Made by a program: the position numbers and the translations under genes. A model generated the notes under the pieces. The model had not been told where the DNA came from and made no database searches. It saw only the letters and a list, made by a program, of their open reading frames with translations. From Treponema sp. UBA6988 (GTDB lineage Bacteria > Spirochaetota > Spirochaetia > Treponematales > Treponemataceae), in the NCBI GenBank assembly GCA_002448445.1, contig DJYC01000008.1, positions 1-46,480 of the forward strand: a stretch of 46,480 nucleotides of DNA. Direction: 5' to 3'. Below, one piece after another: positions 1 to 6,971 of this stretch (positions within the stretch are counted from its first letter, which is position 1; each line of letters begins with the position of its first letter).

Positions 1-84
1 TTACAAGACGACATTGATATAAGAAATGCAAAATTAGAACTTGCACCACAGTTAGAAGAAATAAAAACTTACGTTTATGCGTAA
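1..84 (+). CDS. C-terminal end of an unidentified protein (5' end outside window)
   Basis: Frame 1 is open from the first base and encodes about 27 residues ending in ...LEEIKTYVYA before a TAA stop. No start lies inside the window. The tail is too short to assign to a family. Its last ten bases overlap the end of the convergent AraC-like remnant, which suggests a rearranged, gene-decaying locus. It could itself be a remnant. Confidence 0.4.
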   Translation, partial: LQDDIDIRNAKLELAPQLEEIKTYVYA

Positions 85-243
85 TGATATGCCATAACAA
101 TAGGAGTGGAGTTGCAGCAGCGGACAAACTGTTCCGTCATGTAGCTGGGGGAGCAAAAGCCGTATTTTGCGCTTATCTGCGAGATTGTTTGGTCTGTGTT
201 TAAAAGAAGCTCTTGGGCGCGGTCGAAGATGGGAAAGTCATTT
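75..243 (-). pseudogene. AraC-family HTH domain remnant
   Basis: Read on the minus strand, this stretch translates without interruption into the second half of an AraC/XylS DNA-binding domain. It contains AQELLLNTDQTISQISAKYG, then FCSPSYMTEQF, and finishes with a TP...Y segment typical of the end of the domain and a TAA stop. An in-frame TGA lies just upstream and there is no start codon, so only the last ~53 residues of the regulator survive. The sensor domain and first HTH are gone. It converges on the partial gene at the window edge and abuts an acetyltransferase remnant. Family assignment is by motif recognition. Confidence 0.6.
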
Positions 244-268
244 CAACTTGATTCTGCCTGATAATTCC

Positions 269-514
269 TAACTTGACGCGGATTGGAAGTTCGGCCTGAT
301 TTGTCGAAAACGTTGTAACCGACAAGGATCATAGGGGCAAGGCCTTGGCAAAAAAATCATGGAAATGGCTATTGCCTTTGCCCGCGAAAGAGACTGCTAC
401 AAAGTGATTTTGGAAAGCGCCAGCTTTAGAAAAGAAGCCCATCAGTTCTACAGAAACCTGGGCTTTGACGGAGACGCCAAAAAAGCTTTTATAATGAAAC
501 TAAAGGATTACTAA
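269..514 (+). pseudogene. GNAT acetyltransferase remnant with two frameshifts
   Basis: The fragment encodes the acetyl-CoA binding half of a GNAT N-acetyltransferase but needs two frame corrections. LDADWKFGLIC comes first. A one-base insertion near 310 leads to ENVVTDKDHRGKALAKK, which carries the RGxxxA/G P-loop-like motif A. A missing A in the A-run near 351-356 leads to IMEMAIAFARERDCYKVILE, then FYRNLGF (motif B) and a TAA stop. No N-terminal half is visible. With the adjacent AraC remnant it marks a decaying region; such genes are common integron-cassette passengers. Confidence 0.6.
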
Positions 515-702
515 AAAACGGAAAGGACTGCGAGACAACACACCAGGCTCGGAGTGGAACAGCTTGGCAATGACTGGCTGCAGACAGACGAGGAATGTTG
601 TTTGCGCAGTTTTTTTTTTTGCGGATAAGAGTAAAATTCCGCACAAAACATATAAATTATGATATAATATGAATTAAGTAAAACAGGAGTTAAATGGTAT
701 AA
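515..702. other. Intergenic, AT-rich, no intact gene
   Basis: No coding region is supported here. There is an isolated T11 run near 610-620 without a convincing stem, and an extended -10 look-alike (TGATATAAT) at about 659-667 that could serve the methyltransferase-like remnant that follows. Confidence 0.4.
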
Positions 703-848
703 ATGCTTAAAACAAATTATACAAATGTTTCAAAGGTTTATGATAAAAACAAATTGCAGACGGAATAAAAGAATACAAAGATGTAGTCTCATTCCTGGAA
801 ATAAAATGTGAAAAAGCCTGACTTATCATTTTGTATAAGAAATTTAAT
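703..848 (+). pseudogene. Truncated SAM-methyltransferase-like cassette remnant
   Basis: An ATG at 703 opens a 21-residue reading frame, MLKTNYTNVSKVYDKNKL, resembling the start of class I SAM-dependent methyltransferases (an NYTxxxxxYDK opening), and then stops. About 20 codons later, ...EYKDVVSFLEIKCEKA, a TGA, and LIILYKKFN with a final TGA at 846-848 resemble the C-terminal end of the same kind of protein. The whole catalytic centre is missing. The second stop lies three bases before an attC-like site, as expected for a gene cassette. Moderate-to-low confidence: both ends are short. Confidence 0.35.
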
Positions 849-850
849 TG

Positions 851-913
851 ACATAACAAATGTTCGTAGCCGAAAGGCAATCAAGCCCGCGGCGGTACAA
901 GCAGTAGTTATGT
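851..913. repeat. attC-like integron recombination site (site 1)
   Basis: A 63-bp imperfect inverted repeat. Outer arms ACATAAC (851-857) and GTTATGT (907-913) are perfectly complementary and match the general R''/R' layout with AAC/GTT ends. Inner arms TGTTCGTAGCCG and CGGCGGTACAAGCA pair with a few unpaired bases, like the L''/L' boxes of attC. It lies directly between a cassette-like remnant and the next gene. The bases at R' positions 4-5 deviate from the usual GTTRRRY consensus. Confidence 0.55.
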
Positions 914-947
914 GGACACCCAGTACTTGTGGCGCATAGGAGAAGAA

Positions 948-1727
948 ATGAAAAAAATATTTATTTGTATTTGTGTTTTATCACTGTTTAATACTTTTAC
1001 ATTTGCGCAGCTTTGGTCAAAAGGGGCATTAAAACAGTCAGATTGGAATACTTCACTTAAAAATATTAAAGTTGGTGATGTCCTGGAAAAAGAATATCAC
1101 GCCTGCTTTGGCGGATCGTACAATGCCGTTCTTGCTACTTCATGGCTTTCAGCAGAAGGAAATCCTCCAAAGAAACTTCAGCCTAACGAAAAAGACGAAA
1201 ACGGCGATTCCTGGGATGAATACGAAATTGACTGGGCAAACAACAACCGCTATGACAGCTGGACAGAAATGTATGGCCCCGGCAAATGTTTTGATGGAAA
1301 AACTGATACAGCCTGGTGTGAAGGCGTTGAAGGCGATGGAATTGGAGAAATCGTTATTGCATGGGTTGACGTTAAAAGGCCTGTAAGAATATGGTCAGGC
1401 TTTGGCAAAAGTCAAAAAACATGGGAAACAAATAACCGTCCAAAAGATATAAAAGTATTTATAATTCAAGGTGAAGTAGTTGGGCAGTCTGCAAACGGAC
1501 CAAATTACAAAATGAAAGTCATTGGTGAGAAAAAACTCACATTAAAAGACATTAACGGTTGGCAGCCCCTTGATTTAAGCGAATATAATGAAGTTGATGC
1601 AGGTTACTACAAAAAACTTGATCCCTATGAACTACAGGAATCAAATACATTTATTGCAGTACAAATTCTTTCTGTTTATCCGGGAACAAAATACAAAGAT
1701 ACTCTCATATCAGAAATTTCAAACTGA
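948..1727 (+). CDS. Secreted NADase-type glycan-binding (discoidin-like) domain protein
   Basis: 259 residues. The start at 948 is preferred because AGGAG sits six bases upstream and the protein then opens with a Sec signal peptide (MKKIF, hydrophobic core, ...FAQ, cleavage near residue 21-23). The mature protein carries a beta-rich domain with DSWTEMYGPGKCFDGKTDTA, W-C-EGVEGDGIGE and RPVRIWSGFGKS; these fit the NADase-type glycan-binding, F5/8-like domain frequent in spirochaetes. No catalytic domain is attached, so the likely role is periplasmic or surface carbohydrate binding. It sits between two attC-like sites, the arrangement of an integron cassette. Family call by motif memory; ligand unknown. 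Confidence 0.7.
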   Translation: MKKIFICICVLSLFNTFTFAQLWSKGALKQSDWNTSLKNIKVGDVLEKEYHACFGGSYNAVLATSWLSAEGNPPKKLQPNEKDENGDSWDEYEIDWANNNRYDSWTEMYGPGKCFDGKTDTAWCEGVEGDGIGEIVIAWVDVKRPVRIWSGFGKSQKTWETNNRPKDIKVFIIQGEVVGQSANGPNYKMKVIGEKKLTLKDINGWQPLDLSEYNEVDAGYYKKLDPYELQESNTFIAVQILSVYPGTKYKDTLISEISN

Positions 1728-1756
1728 AATTTACTTTATATTTGCAGGAAAAAATC

Positions 1757-1819
1757 ACATAGCAAAACTTCAAAACCATAAGACGGGCAAGCTAATTGTA
1801 ATTTACACAATTGCTATGA
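1757..1819. repeat. attC-like integron recombination site (site 2, degenerate)
   Basis: A 63-bp stretch with outer inverted arms ACATAGC (1757-1763) and GCTATGA (1813-1819), six of seven bases complementary, plus an inner AATTGT...ACAATT hairpin. It has the same length as site 1, and what follows is similar: from R' to the downstream start both sites share the pattern GGAYACCC...TTGTGGYGC...GGGAGAAGAAATG (compare 912-950 with 1818-1856). The GC/GC ends instead of AAC/GTT make it less canonical. Confidence 0.45.
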
Positions 1820-1853
1820 GGATACCCGCATTGTGGTGCTTTGGGGAGAAGAA

Positions 1854-2345
1854 ATGGAATCAATTCAATTAATCAATGACGATTACAAGGGATATGTAAA
1901 CAATACTCGTCATGCATGCAGAGGAATTATAATCAATAACGGAAATCTTTTATTATGCTATGAATCAAACGAAGGCAAGTATATAATTCCTGGTGGCGGA
2001 CAAGAAGAAAATGAATCGCTTGAAAAGTGTTGTGAAAGAGAAATATTGGAAGAAACTGGAGTAATTGTAAAAGTAAAGCAAGCCTATCTTGAAATTGAAG
2101 AATTATTTCTAGATTGGAGACACATAAATCATTATTTTATTTGTGATATCATTGAAGACACGGGGAAAGTTCATCTTACAGAAAATGAAAAACAGGCTGG
2201 CTATAAAACAGTTTGGCTTCCATTAGAAACGGCCATGGAAATCTTTGGAAATTATGAGAGCTATCATAAAACAAATATTGCAGATTATGGTTTGTACAAA
2301 AGAGAATTTCATGCATTAACAGAAGCATACAAAATTGTAAAATAA
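1854..2345 (+). CDS. Nudix hydrolase
   Basis: 163 residues; the ATG at 1854 follows GGGGAG at good spacing. The Nudix box is complete: GGGQEENESLEKCCEREILE followed by ETG, fitting GX5EX7REUXEEXGU, with metal-binding Glu residues in REILEE. Members hydrolyse nucleoside diphosphates linked to another group (dNTPs, ADP-ribose, sugar nucleotides); the substrate cannot be told from sequence. It directly follows attC-like site 2 and shares the 5' untranslated motif of the preceding cassette gene. No attC-like site is seen after it, so it may be the last cassette. Confidence 0.85.
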   Translation: MESIQLINDDYKGYVNNTRHACRGIIINNGNLLLCYESNEGKYIIPGGGQEENESLEKCCEREILEETGVIVKVKQAYLEIEELFLDWRHINHYFICDIIEDTGKVHLTENEKQAGYKTVWLPLETAMEIFGNYESYHKTNIADYGLYKREFHALTEAYKIVK

Positions 2346-2373
2346 ATACAAATGGTATAAATAGGATATAATC

Positions 2374-2404
2374 TGTGGATTTTTGCTGGCGTCTCTGCTA
2401 TAAT
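2374..2404 (+). promoter_or_regulatory. Probable promoter with -10 close to the start codon
   Basis: TATAAT at 2399-2404 ends six bases before the ATG at 2411, and no Shine-Dalgarno sequence is present, so the transcript would be leaderless or nearly so. The -35 region (TGTGGA, around 2374-2379) is weak. Confidence 0.4.
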
Positions 2405-2410
2405 TTTTTC

Positions 2411-3010
2411 ATGCCAACGACAAAACCCCAGGTGCGAAAAGAAATAAGGGATATTCTCAATTCAGCAGATGAAGAAGAGCTTGAATTGCAGTCAAAAAAA
2501 ATCTGCTCCTCTTTTTTGGAGAGCAGGCTTTACAAAGAAAGCGATGCAATTCTTAGCTACATGCCCATGCCAAAAGAAGCATCCCCCCTTTCCATAACAG
2601 AGGCCGCGATAAAAGACGGAAAGGTTCTTGCCCTTCCCCGCGTCGTTCCCAATAGCAACACCATGGACTTTTACCTTATAAAAAAAGACGTTCCTTTGCA
2701 AAGCCAGATTACCAAAGGCTCTTGGAACATTGACGAACCTTCTGCCTGCTGCGAAAATTTTCTTTCCCTTGTTGGAAAGTTCAAAAAAATAACGGTGATT
2801 GTTCCCGGGGTGGCCTTTACAAAAGAAGGTGTGCGCCTTGGCCACGGAAAGGGCTTTTACGACATCTACATAAAGCGCCTCTTGGAAAAATGCCGCGAAA
2901 CGGAATCTTCCGTAACCCTAGCAGGTCTTTGCTTTGACTTTCAGCTGCTGCCGGAACTCCCCTGCGAGTCACACGACATCAAGATGAATCTTATTCTTTT
3001 GCCTTCCTGA
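2411..3010 (+). CDS. 5-formyltetrahydrofolate cyclo-ligase family protein
   Basis: 199 residues. It converts 5-formyl-THF to 5,10-methenyl-THF with ATP in cytosolic one-carbon metabolism. Recognisable are an N-terminal KxxxRKEIR segment, the SYMPMPKEAS substrate-loop region, and the C-terminal signature VPGVAFTKEGVRLGHGKGFY that forms the ATP-phosphate and folate site. Length is typical of the family. The start at 2411 fits the family N-terminus; it lacks an SD and lies six bases past a TATAAT. It converges on the M16-like gene, whose stop is 13 bases away, so each is probably transcribed separately. Confidence 0.88.
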   Translation: MPTTKPQVRKEIRDILNSADEEELELQSKKICSSFLESRLYKESDAILSYMPMPKEASPLSITEAAIKDGKVLALPRVVPNSNTMDFYLIKKDVPLQSQITKGSWNIDEPSACCENFLSLVGKFKKITVIVPGVAFTKEGVRLGHGKGFYDIYIKRLLEKCRETESSVTLAGLCFDFQLLPELPCESHDIKMNLILLPS

Positions 3011-3022
3011 TGCCGAAAAATT

Positions 3023-5956
3023 CTATTTCTTTGAGTCAACAGAAAAGACCTTAAAGATTGGGTCTTCGGGAAGGTATCTTTCCAGTATTTCAAGGAACAT
3101 TTTGTCCGTAGCTTTTTCTAGCTCCACATAATTGGAAAGGTATTCTGTTGCATTCCCCTCCAAAAGCCCCTGCTGAATAAGCTCTGCGGTTCCAGAGTTT
3201 GTCTGCGTCTTGCTAAGTTCATCAGAAATCCACTTGGCCTTAATTGCCCTTACGCAGCCTTCCATGCCACTTTCCGCAGAGAGGTCGTTCTTTAAGGCGT
3301 TGAATGCCTTTTTGTATGCACCGTAAAAGCTGTTGGTGTGGAGAACCGCATCCGCCTTTAGCATTCCCACCTGAACAGAAGGTGTTGCAAGAGTATAGCT
3401 GCACTTGATGTCGCTCTTCTGAGCCTTTAGGAATTCCTGGGTTCTTGCGCTAAGTTCAATCAATAGGGCGTTAAAAAGAACCCTCTGCTTTTTTTCTTCC
3501 GGGCATTGGAAGTAGTAGAGCACTGGGTCAAAGAAGTCCTTTGTGGGAACAAGGATTGGAACTCCGTTGGGTGCCATTTCCGGTGTCTTGTCCGTTGCGT
3601 ACAAATGCCTAAGCTGAACCTTCCGCGTCTTGTTCTTGAATTCCGCCTTGGGGAAGTTAGCCTTAGTCCGCTCGCCTATTGACTTTAGGATTCCAAAACT
3701 TGACTCTGCATATTTTTCTATCTCGTTGAATTTAACGTCTCCAACAACAACCAGGGAATAGAGCGTTGCGTTTAGAAGATGGGTGTAGGCGTTTGTAATG
3801 GAGCTGAGGCTTGTCTCTTTTAGGACTTCCGTTTCCGTATCGTAGAGCCTTTCGTATGGCGTTCCCCGGTAAAGATATTTTAGCGCGTTAAAGTTAAGCT
3901 GGTTTCCAAGGCCTATGATGGTGCTTGCCCACTGTGCCTTCTGCTCGTGAACAAGGGAATCTGCGGTAACGGCATCCATCTCGCCAAAGATTACGGCATC
4001 GCTTGCAGCCTTGAATACAGCCGGCAGGTCGCAGCTAAGACATTCAATCGTAATGTAGGAAACGCGCTGCTGTGTCCATGCAAGGATTTCGGGAATGCCA
4101 ACAAAAGCGTTCTTCTGCTTTTGCTGGGAAAGAAGGGTCTGTATGTTGCGGGCAAAGGAGTTGACCATTACGGTGCGCAAGAGGCGTTCCTTTTCTGGAG
4201 AGGCACATTCACCTCCGCTTATTGCAATGGAAAGGAGTGCCGTGCGGGAGTCCGCCGTAGTTTTTACGGTAAGGGGAATTCCATTTGCAAGCTTTGAAGT
4301 CTGGATTAGAGGTGCATTCTTGTAGAAAAAGTATTCAGCCGTGTTGAGTGGGGAAACTTCAATTCCTGCACTCATCTGCCGCTCTGCTTTTCTAAGCTGC
4401 TTCTGTTCCATCTGCAAAGCCTTTTGGATTTCAAGTTCGTCTGAATACCAGGATGCGTTTTGCGTTGTTATGTGGGTGTAGCCCTTCTGGTCAAAAGCTG
4501 CCTTTGACTTTTGGTAGACTTCGCTGTTCAAAAGCACAAATGTGTAGGGCTCTTCTTTTTTTATTTCGTCTGCAATCTGCTTCCTTTCCGCATATTTTAT
4601 GTCGCGCATAAGGTTCAAGAAGCGCTCGTAAAAACCTTCGCTTCCCATGCTTGAGTCAAGTGCCCACCAGTCTGCAAGAAGCTTCATGCATTCAACTGAA
4701 TCTCCCGTAAGCTTTAGATATTTTGCCAAAATGGAATTTTGTGCAGTGATGAATTCCTCTTCTGAAAAGCTTGCTGAATTTTTTGCAATGGCCGCAAAAA
4801 GTTCGCACTGGTCTGCCGGCGAAGGAACTTCCTTGTTTGCCTTTTTGTCTGCCGCGGATGCAAAGAGATAGGGCTTTTCCAAAAGTGCCTGTAGGATTAG
4901 CCTTGAGCTTGAGCTTCTCTGGGCACTGGCCGCATTAAGGTAGTCCTTTGAGCGGATTGAAACTACAGGGGAAGCAAGCTCGCCTTTTTTGAATGCAGAG
5001 CCAGCTGAATTGAATGCCGCCGCCGCAATGTCTGCATGGGTCATGGGCAGGCTTGTGTACTGGATCACAATCTGGGTAAGGTCCTTGGAAAAAGACGGAT
5101 CTGTAAGGACAAATTTTTTCTTTGCATCTTTTCCGCTTGAAGGGGAAAGCCCCTGTGATGCCGGGGAACGCTTTCTGTCTCCTTCGTAATATGATGACCA
5201 GAGTGAGAAATACTTTAGCGCAAGGTTGTAGACAGACTGTGCGGAAATGTTTCCTGTAATGAATATTGCTGAATTGTCCGGAGTGTAGTAGCGTTTTGCA
5301 ATGTCCATAAGAACTGTGCGCACTTCCTGGGGTGAATACTTGGAAAACAGGGCTGGGTAGATTCCAGAGTCCTGCTTCCACGGTTCTTGGGAAAAGACCC
5401 TGCCGTCTATTGCGGAGTTAATAAAACCGGTAGTGCTTGTGGCGTAGTCGTCAACTTCTTTTTTTAGCTTGTCGTATTCATACTGAATTTCTTCGTCGGA
5501 AAAGAGGGGCTGCATGGCGCACTGGGAAAAAGCCTTTATTACGTCCTCAAGGTCGCCCGGGGTGCAATCCGCCGTGTATGTTGCGCTGTCTGCGTTGCAT
5601 GAGGGGGTTACCTTTACGCTCTTGAACACGTTTGTTCCAAGTGCAATGGAAGTTTGCGGAAAGAGGTTTGCGTATAGCTTAAAAAAGCCTGCGTTGCTTG
5701 CACTTTGCGAAGACATGCCAGCCTTGCAGACAAATTCTGTACGTATTACAGCGGAGTTTGTGTCTTCCTTTACGAAAATGGTAAGGCCGTTAGTAAGCGA
5801 CATTATGTGGAGGGTTCCCATGTTGTTTTCCAAGGGAACGGAAACTGCCTTGTAGGGAGGAGGCGTCATGCTTACTGCCTGCCCCTGTGACTTCTGTAAA
5901 GATGCAAAAGCTGAAATAAAAAAAACTACGAGCCGTAGTGCAAAAATCTTTTTCAT
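3023..5956 (-). CDS. Exported M16 (insulinase-like) peptidase homologue, zinc motif absent
   Basis: 977 residues with a signal peptide (MKKIFALRLVVFFISAFA..., cleavage near ...SQGQA). It has the two-half layout of the M16 family: an N-terminal half opening LTNGLTIFVKEDTNSAVIRT and a second half opening TSKLANGIPLTVKTTADSRT, each followed by the M16 beta-sheet pattern. The HxxEH zinc motif expected about 30 residues after the first opening is replaced by SQSASNAGFFKLYANLF, with no HxxEH or HxxDH. It is therefore probably non-catalytic, perhaps a periplasmic partner or scaffold. No SD is visible; a TGTAAAAT -10-like element ends about seven bases before the ATG. A Rho-independent terminator lies just upstream, so it is its own transcription unit. 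Confidence 0.75.
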   Translation of the reverse strand: MKKIFALRLVVFFISAFASLQKSQGQAVSMTPPPYKAVSVPLENNMGTLHIMSLTNGLTIFVKEDTNSAVIRTEFVCKAGMSSQSASNAGFFKLYANLFPQTSIALGTNVFKSVKVTPSCNADSATYTADCTPGDLEDVIKAFSQCAMQPLFSDEEIQYEYDKLKKEVDDYATSTTGFINSAIDGRVFSQEPWKQDSGIYPALFSKYSPQEVRTVLMDIAKRYYTPDNSAIFITGNISAQSVYNLALKYFSLWSSYYEGDRKRSPASQGLSPSSGKDAKKKFVLTDPSFSKDLTQIVIQYTSLPMTHADIAAAAFNSAGSAFKKGELASPVVSIRSKDYLNAASAQRSSSSRLILQALLEKPYLFASAADKKANKEVPSPADQCELFAAIAKNSASFSEEEFITAQNSILAKYLKLTGDSVECMKLLADWWALDSSMGSEGFYERFLNLMRDIKYAERKQIADEIKKEEPYTFVLLNSEVYQKSKAAFDQKGYTHITTQNASWYSDELEIQKALQMEQKQLRKAERQMSAGIEVSPLNTAEYFFYKNAPLIQTSKLANGIPLTVKTTADSRTALLSIAISGGECASPEKERLLRTVMVNSFARNIQTLLSQQKQKNAFVGIPEILAWTQQRVSYITIECLSCDLPAVFKAASDAVIFGEMDAVTADSLVHEQKAQWASTIIGLGNQLNFNALKYLYRGTPYERLYDTETEVLKETSLSSITNAYTHLLNATLYSLVVVGDVKFNEIEKYAESSFGILKSIGERTKANFPKAEFKNKTRKVQLRHLYATDKTPEMAPNGVPILVPTKDFFDPVLYYFQCPEEKKQRVLFNALLIELSARTQEFLKAQKSDIKCSYTLATPSVQVGMLKADAVLHTNSFYGAYKKAFNALKNDLSAESGMEGCVRAIKAKWISDELSKTQTNSGTAELIQQGLLEGNATEYLSNYVELEKATDKMFLEILERYLPEDPIFKVFSVDSKK

Positions 5957-5993
5957 AATGAATATTTTACACGTTTACGGGCCTTTGTTCAAC

Positions 5994-6030
5994 AAAAAAC
6001 CCTTCTTCCATACATGGTACAGAAGAAGGG
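5994..6030 (-). terminator. Rho-independent terminator (minus strand)
   Basis: Arms CCCTTCTT (6000-6007) and AAGAAGGG (6023-6030) form a perfect 8-bp stem with a 15-base loop, and the minus-strand RNA continues into six U's (5994-5999). It would end transcripts coming from the small acidic-protein gene. Confidence 0.65.
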
Positions 6031-6194
6031 CAAAAGGAGAGGAGGATGCAGTAAAAACCGGCAGTACCATGTGTGCGCTGGTGAATGCCGGAAAAACTGC
6101 GACATGGATTGTATTGACAAACAAGGTTTGTTGCTATTGCAATCAACTGTTAAACCACAGTGCTGCAAATTGGTTACAGGGCTAGCGGCAAAAT

Positions 6195-6343
6195 CTAAAA
6201 GTCCTCGTCTTCGTCAAAGCCGTCATAGTCAAATTTGTCGTCGGCATCTTCGTCTTCACCGTACTTTTCGTCTTCATCGTCTTCTTGGTCACGCCAAGAG
6301 GGCTTGGACTTTTGTCAAAGAATAGATCTGAAATTAACCCCAT
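6195..6343 (-). pseudogene. Small acidic protein gene interrupted by a one-base frameshift
   Basis: The ATG at 6343 follows a good GGAG and opens with MGLISDLFFDK. In frame 0 it then runs into non-acidic sequence. Adding one A to the A4 run at 6310-6313 switches to a frame encoding KSKPSWRDQEDDEDEKYGED and an Asp/Glu/Tyr/Phe-rich tail ending DEDEDF with a TAG at 6195. That gives a coherent 49-residue, strongly acidic protein. The break is a recent mutation, a sequencing error, or programmed slippage. The plus-strand frames over this stretch are shadows. Function unknown. Confidence 0.5.
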
Positions 6344-6411
6344 AAATTTCTCCTTGCAAAAGGCAACATTGCGGAACAAACGAGGGAAGCAGCGTGCCGT
6401 ATAGGTACAGA

Positions 6412-6430
6412 CCCTGAATCAAGTTCAGGG
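6412..6430. repeat. Palindromic intergenic repeat, module A copy 1
   Basis: CCCTGAATCAAGTTCAGGG, a 7-bp perfect stem with a 5-base loop, followed by TGACG. The wider module (about 6360-6434) begins AGGCAACA..GCGGA.CAAA and recurs at 6777-6867. Confidence 0.8.
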
Positions 6431-6471
6431 TGACGAATGCTTGTTAGCGGTGCAGCCCCCGAATCCATATT

Positions 6472-6569
6472 CATTCTAGCAGGCGTTGGTCGCACGCGCC
6501 GCGTGCTCTCCGAGTTACTTCGTAACTCGCGATTTTTTTTTTGCTACCTATACCAATTTTGGGGCGTTG
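6472..6569. repeat. Intergenic repeat module B, copy 1
   Basis: A ~98-bp module from CATTCTAGCAGGCGTTGG to TTTTGGGGCGTTG, nearly identical to 6637-6732. It contains the hairpin CGAGTTACTTCGTAACTCG (6511-6529) followed by a long T tract, so each copy can act as a plus-strand terminator. Confidence 0.8.
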
Positions 6570-6590
6570 TCCGCAACCTGCGGTTGCTAC

Positions 6591-6612
6591 CGAGTTTTAT
6601 GACTAAAACTCG
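6591..6612. repeat. Hairpin variant between module B copies
   Basis: CGAGTTTT (6591-6598) and AAAACTCG (6605-6612) form a perfect 8-bp stem, a diverged form of the module B hairpin. Confidence 0.6.
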
Positions 6613-6636
6613 CGGAATTATATGTTAACACGCATC

Positions 6637-6732
6637 CATTCTAGCAGGCGTTGGCCGCACGCGCCGCGTGCTCTCCGAGTTACTTCGTAACTCGCGGATT
6701 TTTTTGCTACTTATACCAATTTTGGGGCGTTG
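6637..6732. repeat. Intergenic repeat module B, copy 2
   Basis: Second copy of the module at 6472-6569, differing at a few positions (TTGGCCGCAC for TTGGTCGCAC; a shorter T tract). Hairpin at 6676-6694. Confidence 0.8.
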
Positions 6733-6843
6733 CGGGGCTTTGCAAAGGGATTGCCCCGCAGAGGGGGTAGCGGAAAAGGCAACAAAGCGGAGCAAATGCC
6801 GGAAACGGCTCGTTGTAAAAGCTGTATCTTGTGGCTGTACAGC

Positions 6844-6862
6844 CCCTGAATCAAGTTCAGGG
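6844..6862. repeat. Palindromic intergenic repeat, module A copy 2
   Basis: Same 19-bp palindrome as 6412-6430, again preceded by GTACAG and followed by TGACG. Confidence 0.8.
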
Positions 6863-6971
6863 TGACGGTTATTTGCTTTGAGGCTTGCCGCTTTTGGCAT
6901 TTGTGGAGCGACTTGCCTTTGTAGCGAGGGGGAGACTTCCCCCCCTTGGAGATAAAACTCCCCTTTGCAAA

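Larger units (their letters stand above)
6344..6971. other. Repeat-rich intergenic region without supported genes
   Basis: This stretch is built from repeated modules (listed separately) with many hairpins and holds no reading frame with an RBS. Its open frames on both strands are dictated by the repeats. Confidence 0.6.

Noticed and set aside
601..630. Terminator at the T11 run
   Set aside because: No convincing stem precedes the T tract on the plus strand.
692..2362. 13-bp direct repeat AAATGGTATAAAT at 692 and 2350 as transposon ends
   Set aside because: Too short and AT-rich; no transposase between them; probably chance or promoter-like sequence.
4935..5381. Second minus-strand frame inside the M16-like gene
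   Set aside because: Out of frame with a full-length, family-consistent gene; composition is that of a shadow.
6014..6325. Plus-strand Cys-rich reading frame
   Set aside because: No SD, begins inside a minus-strand terminator hairpin, and its second half is the shadow of the acidic-protein gene.
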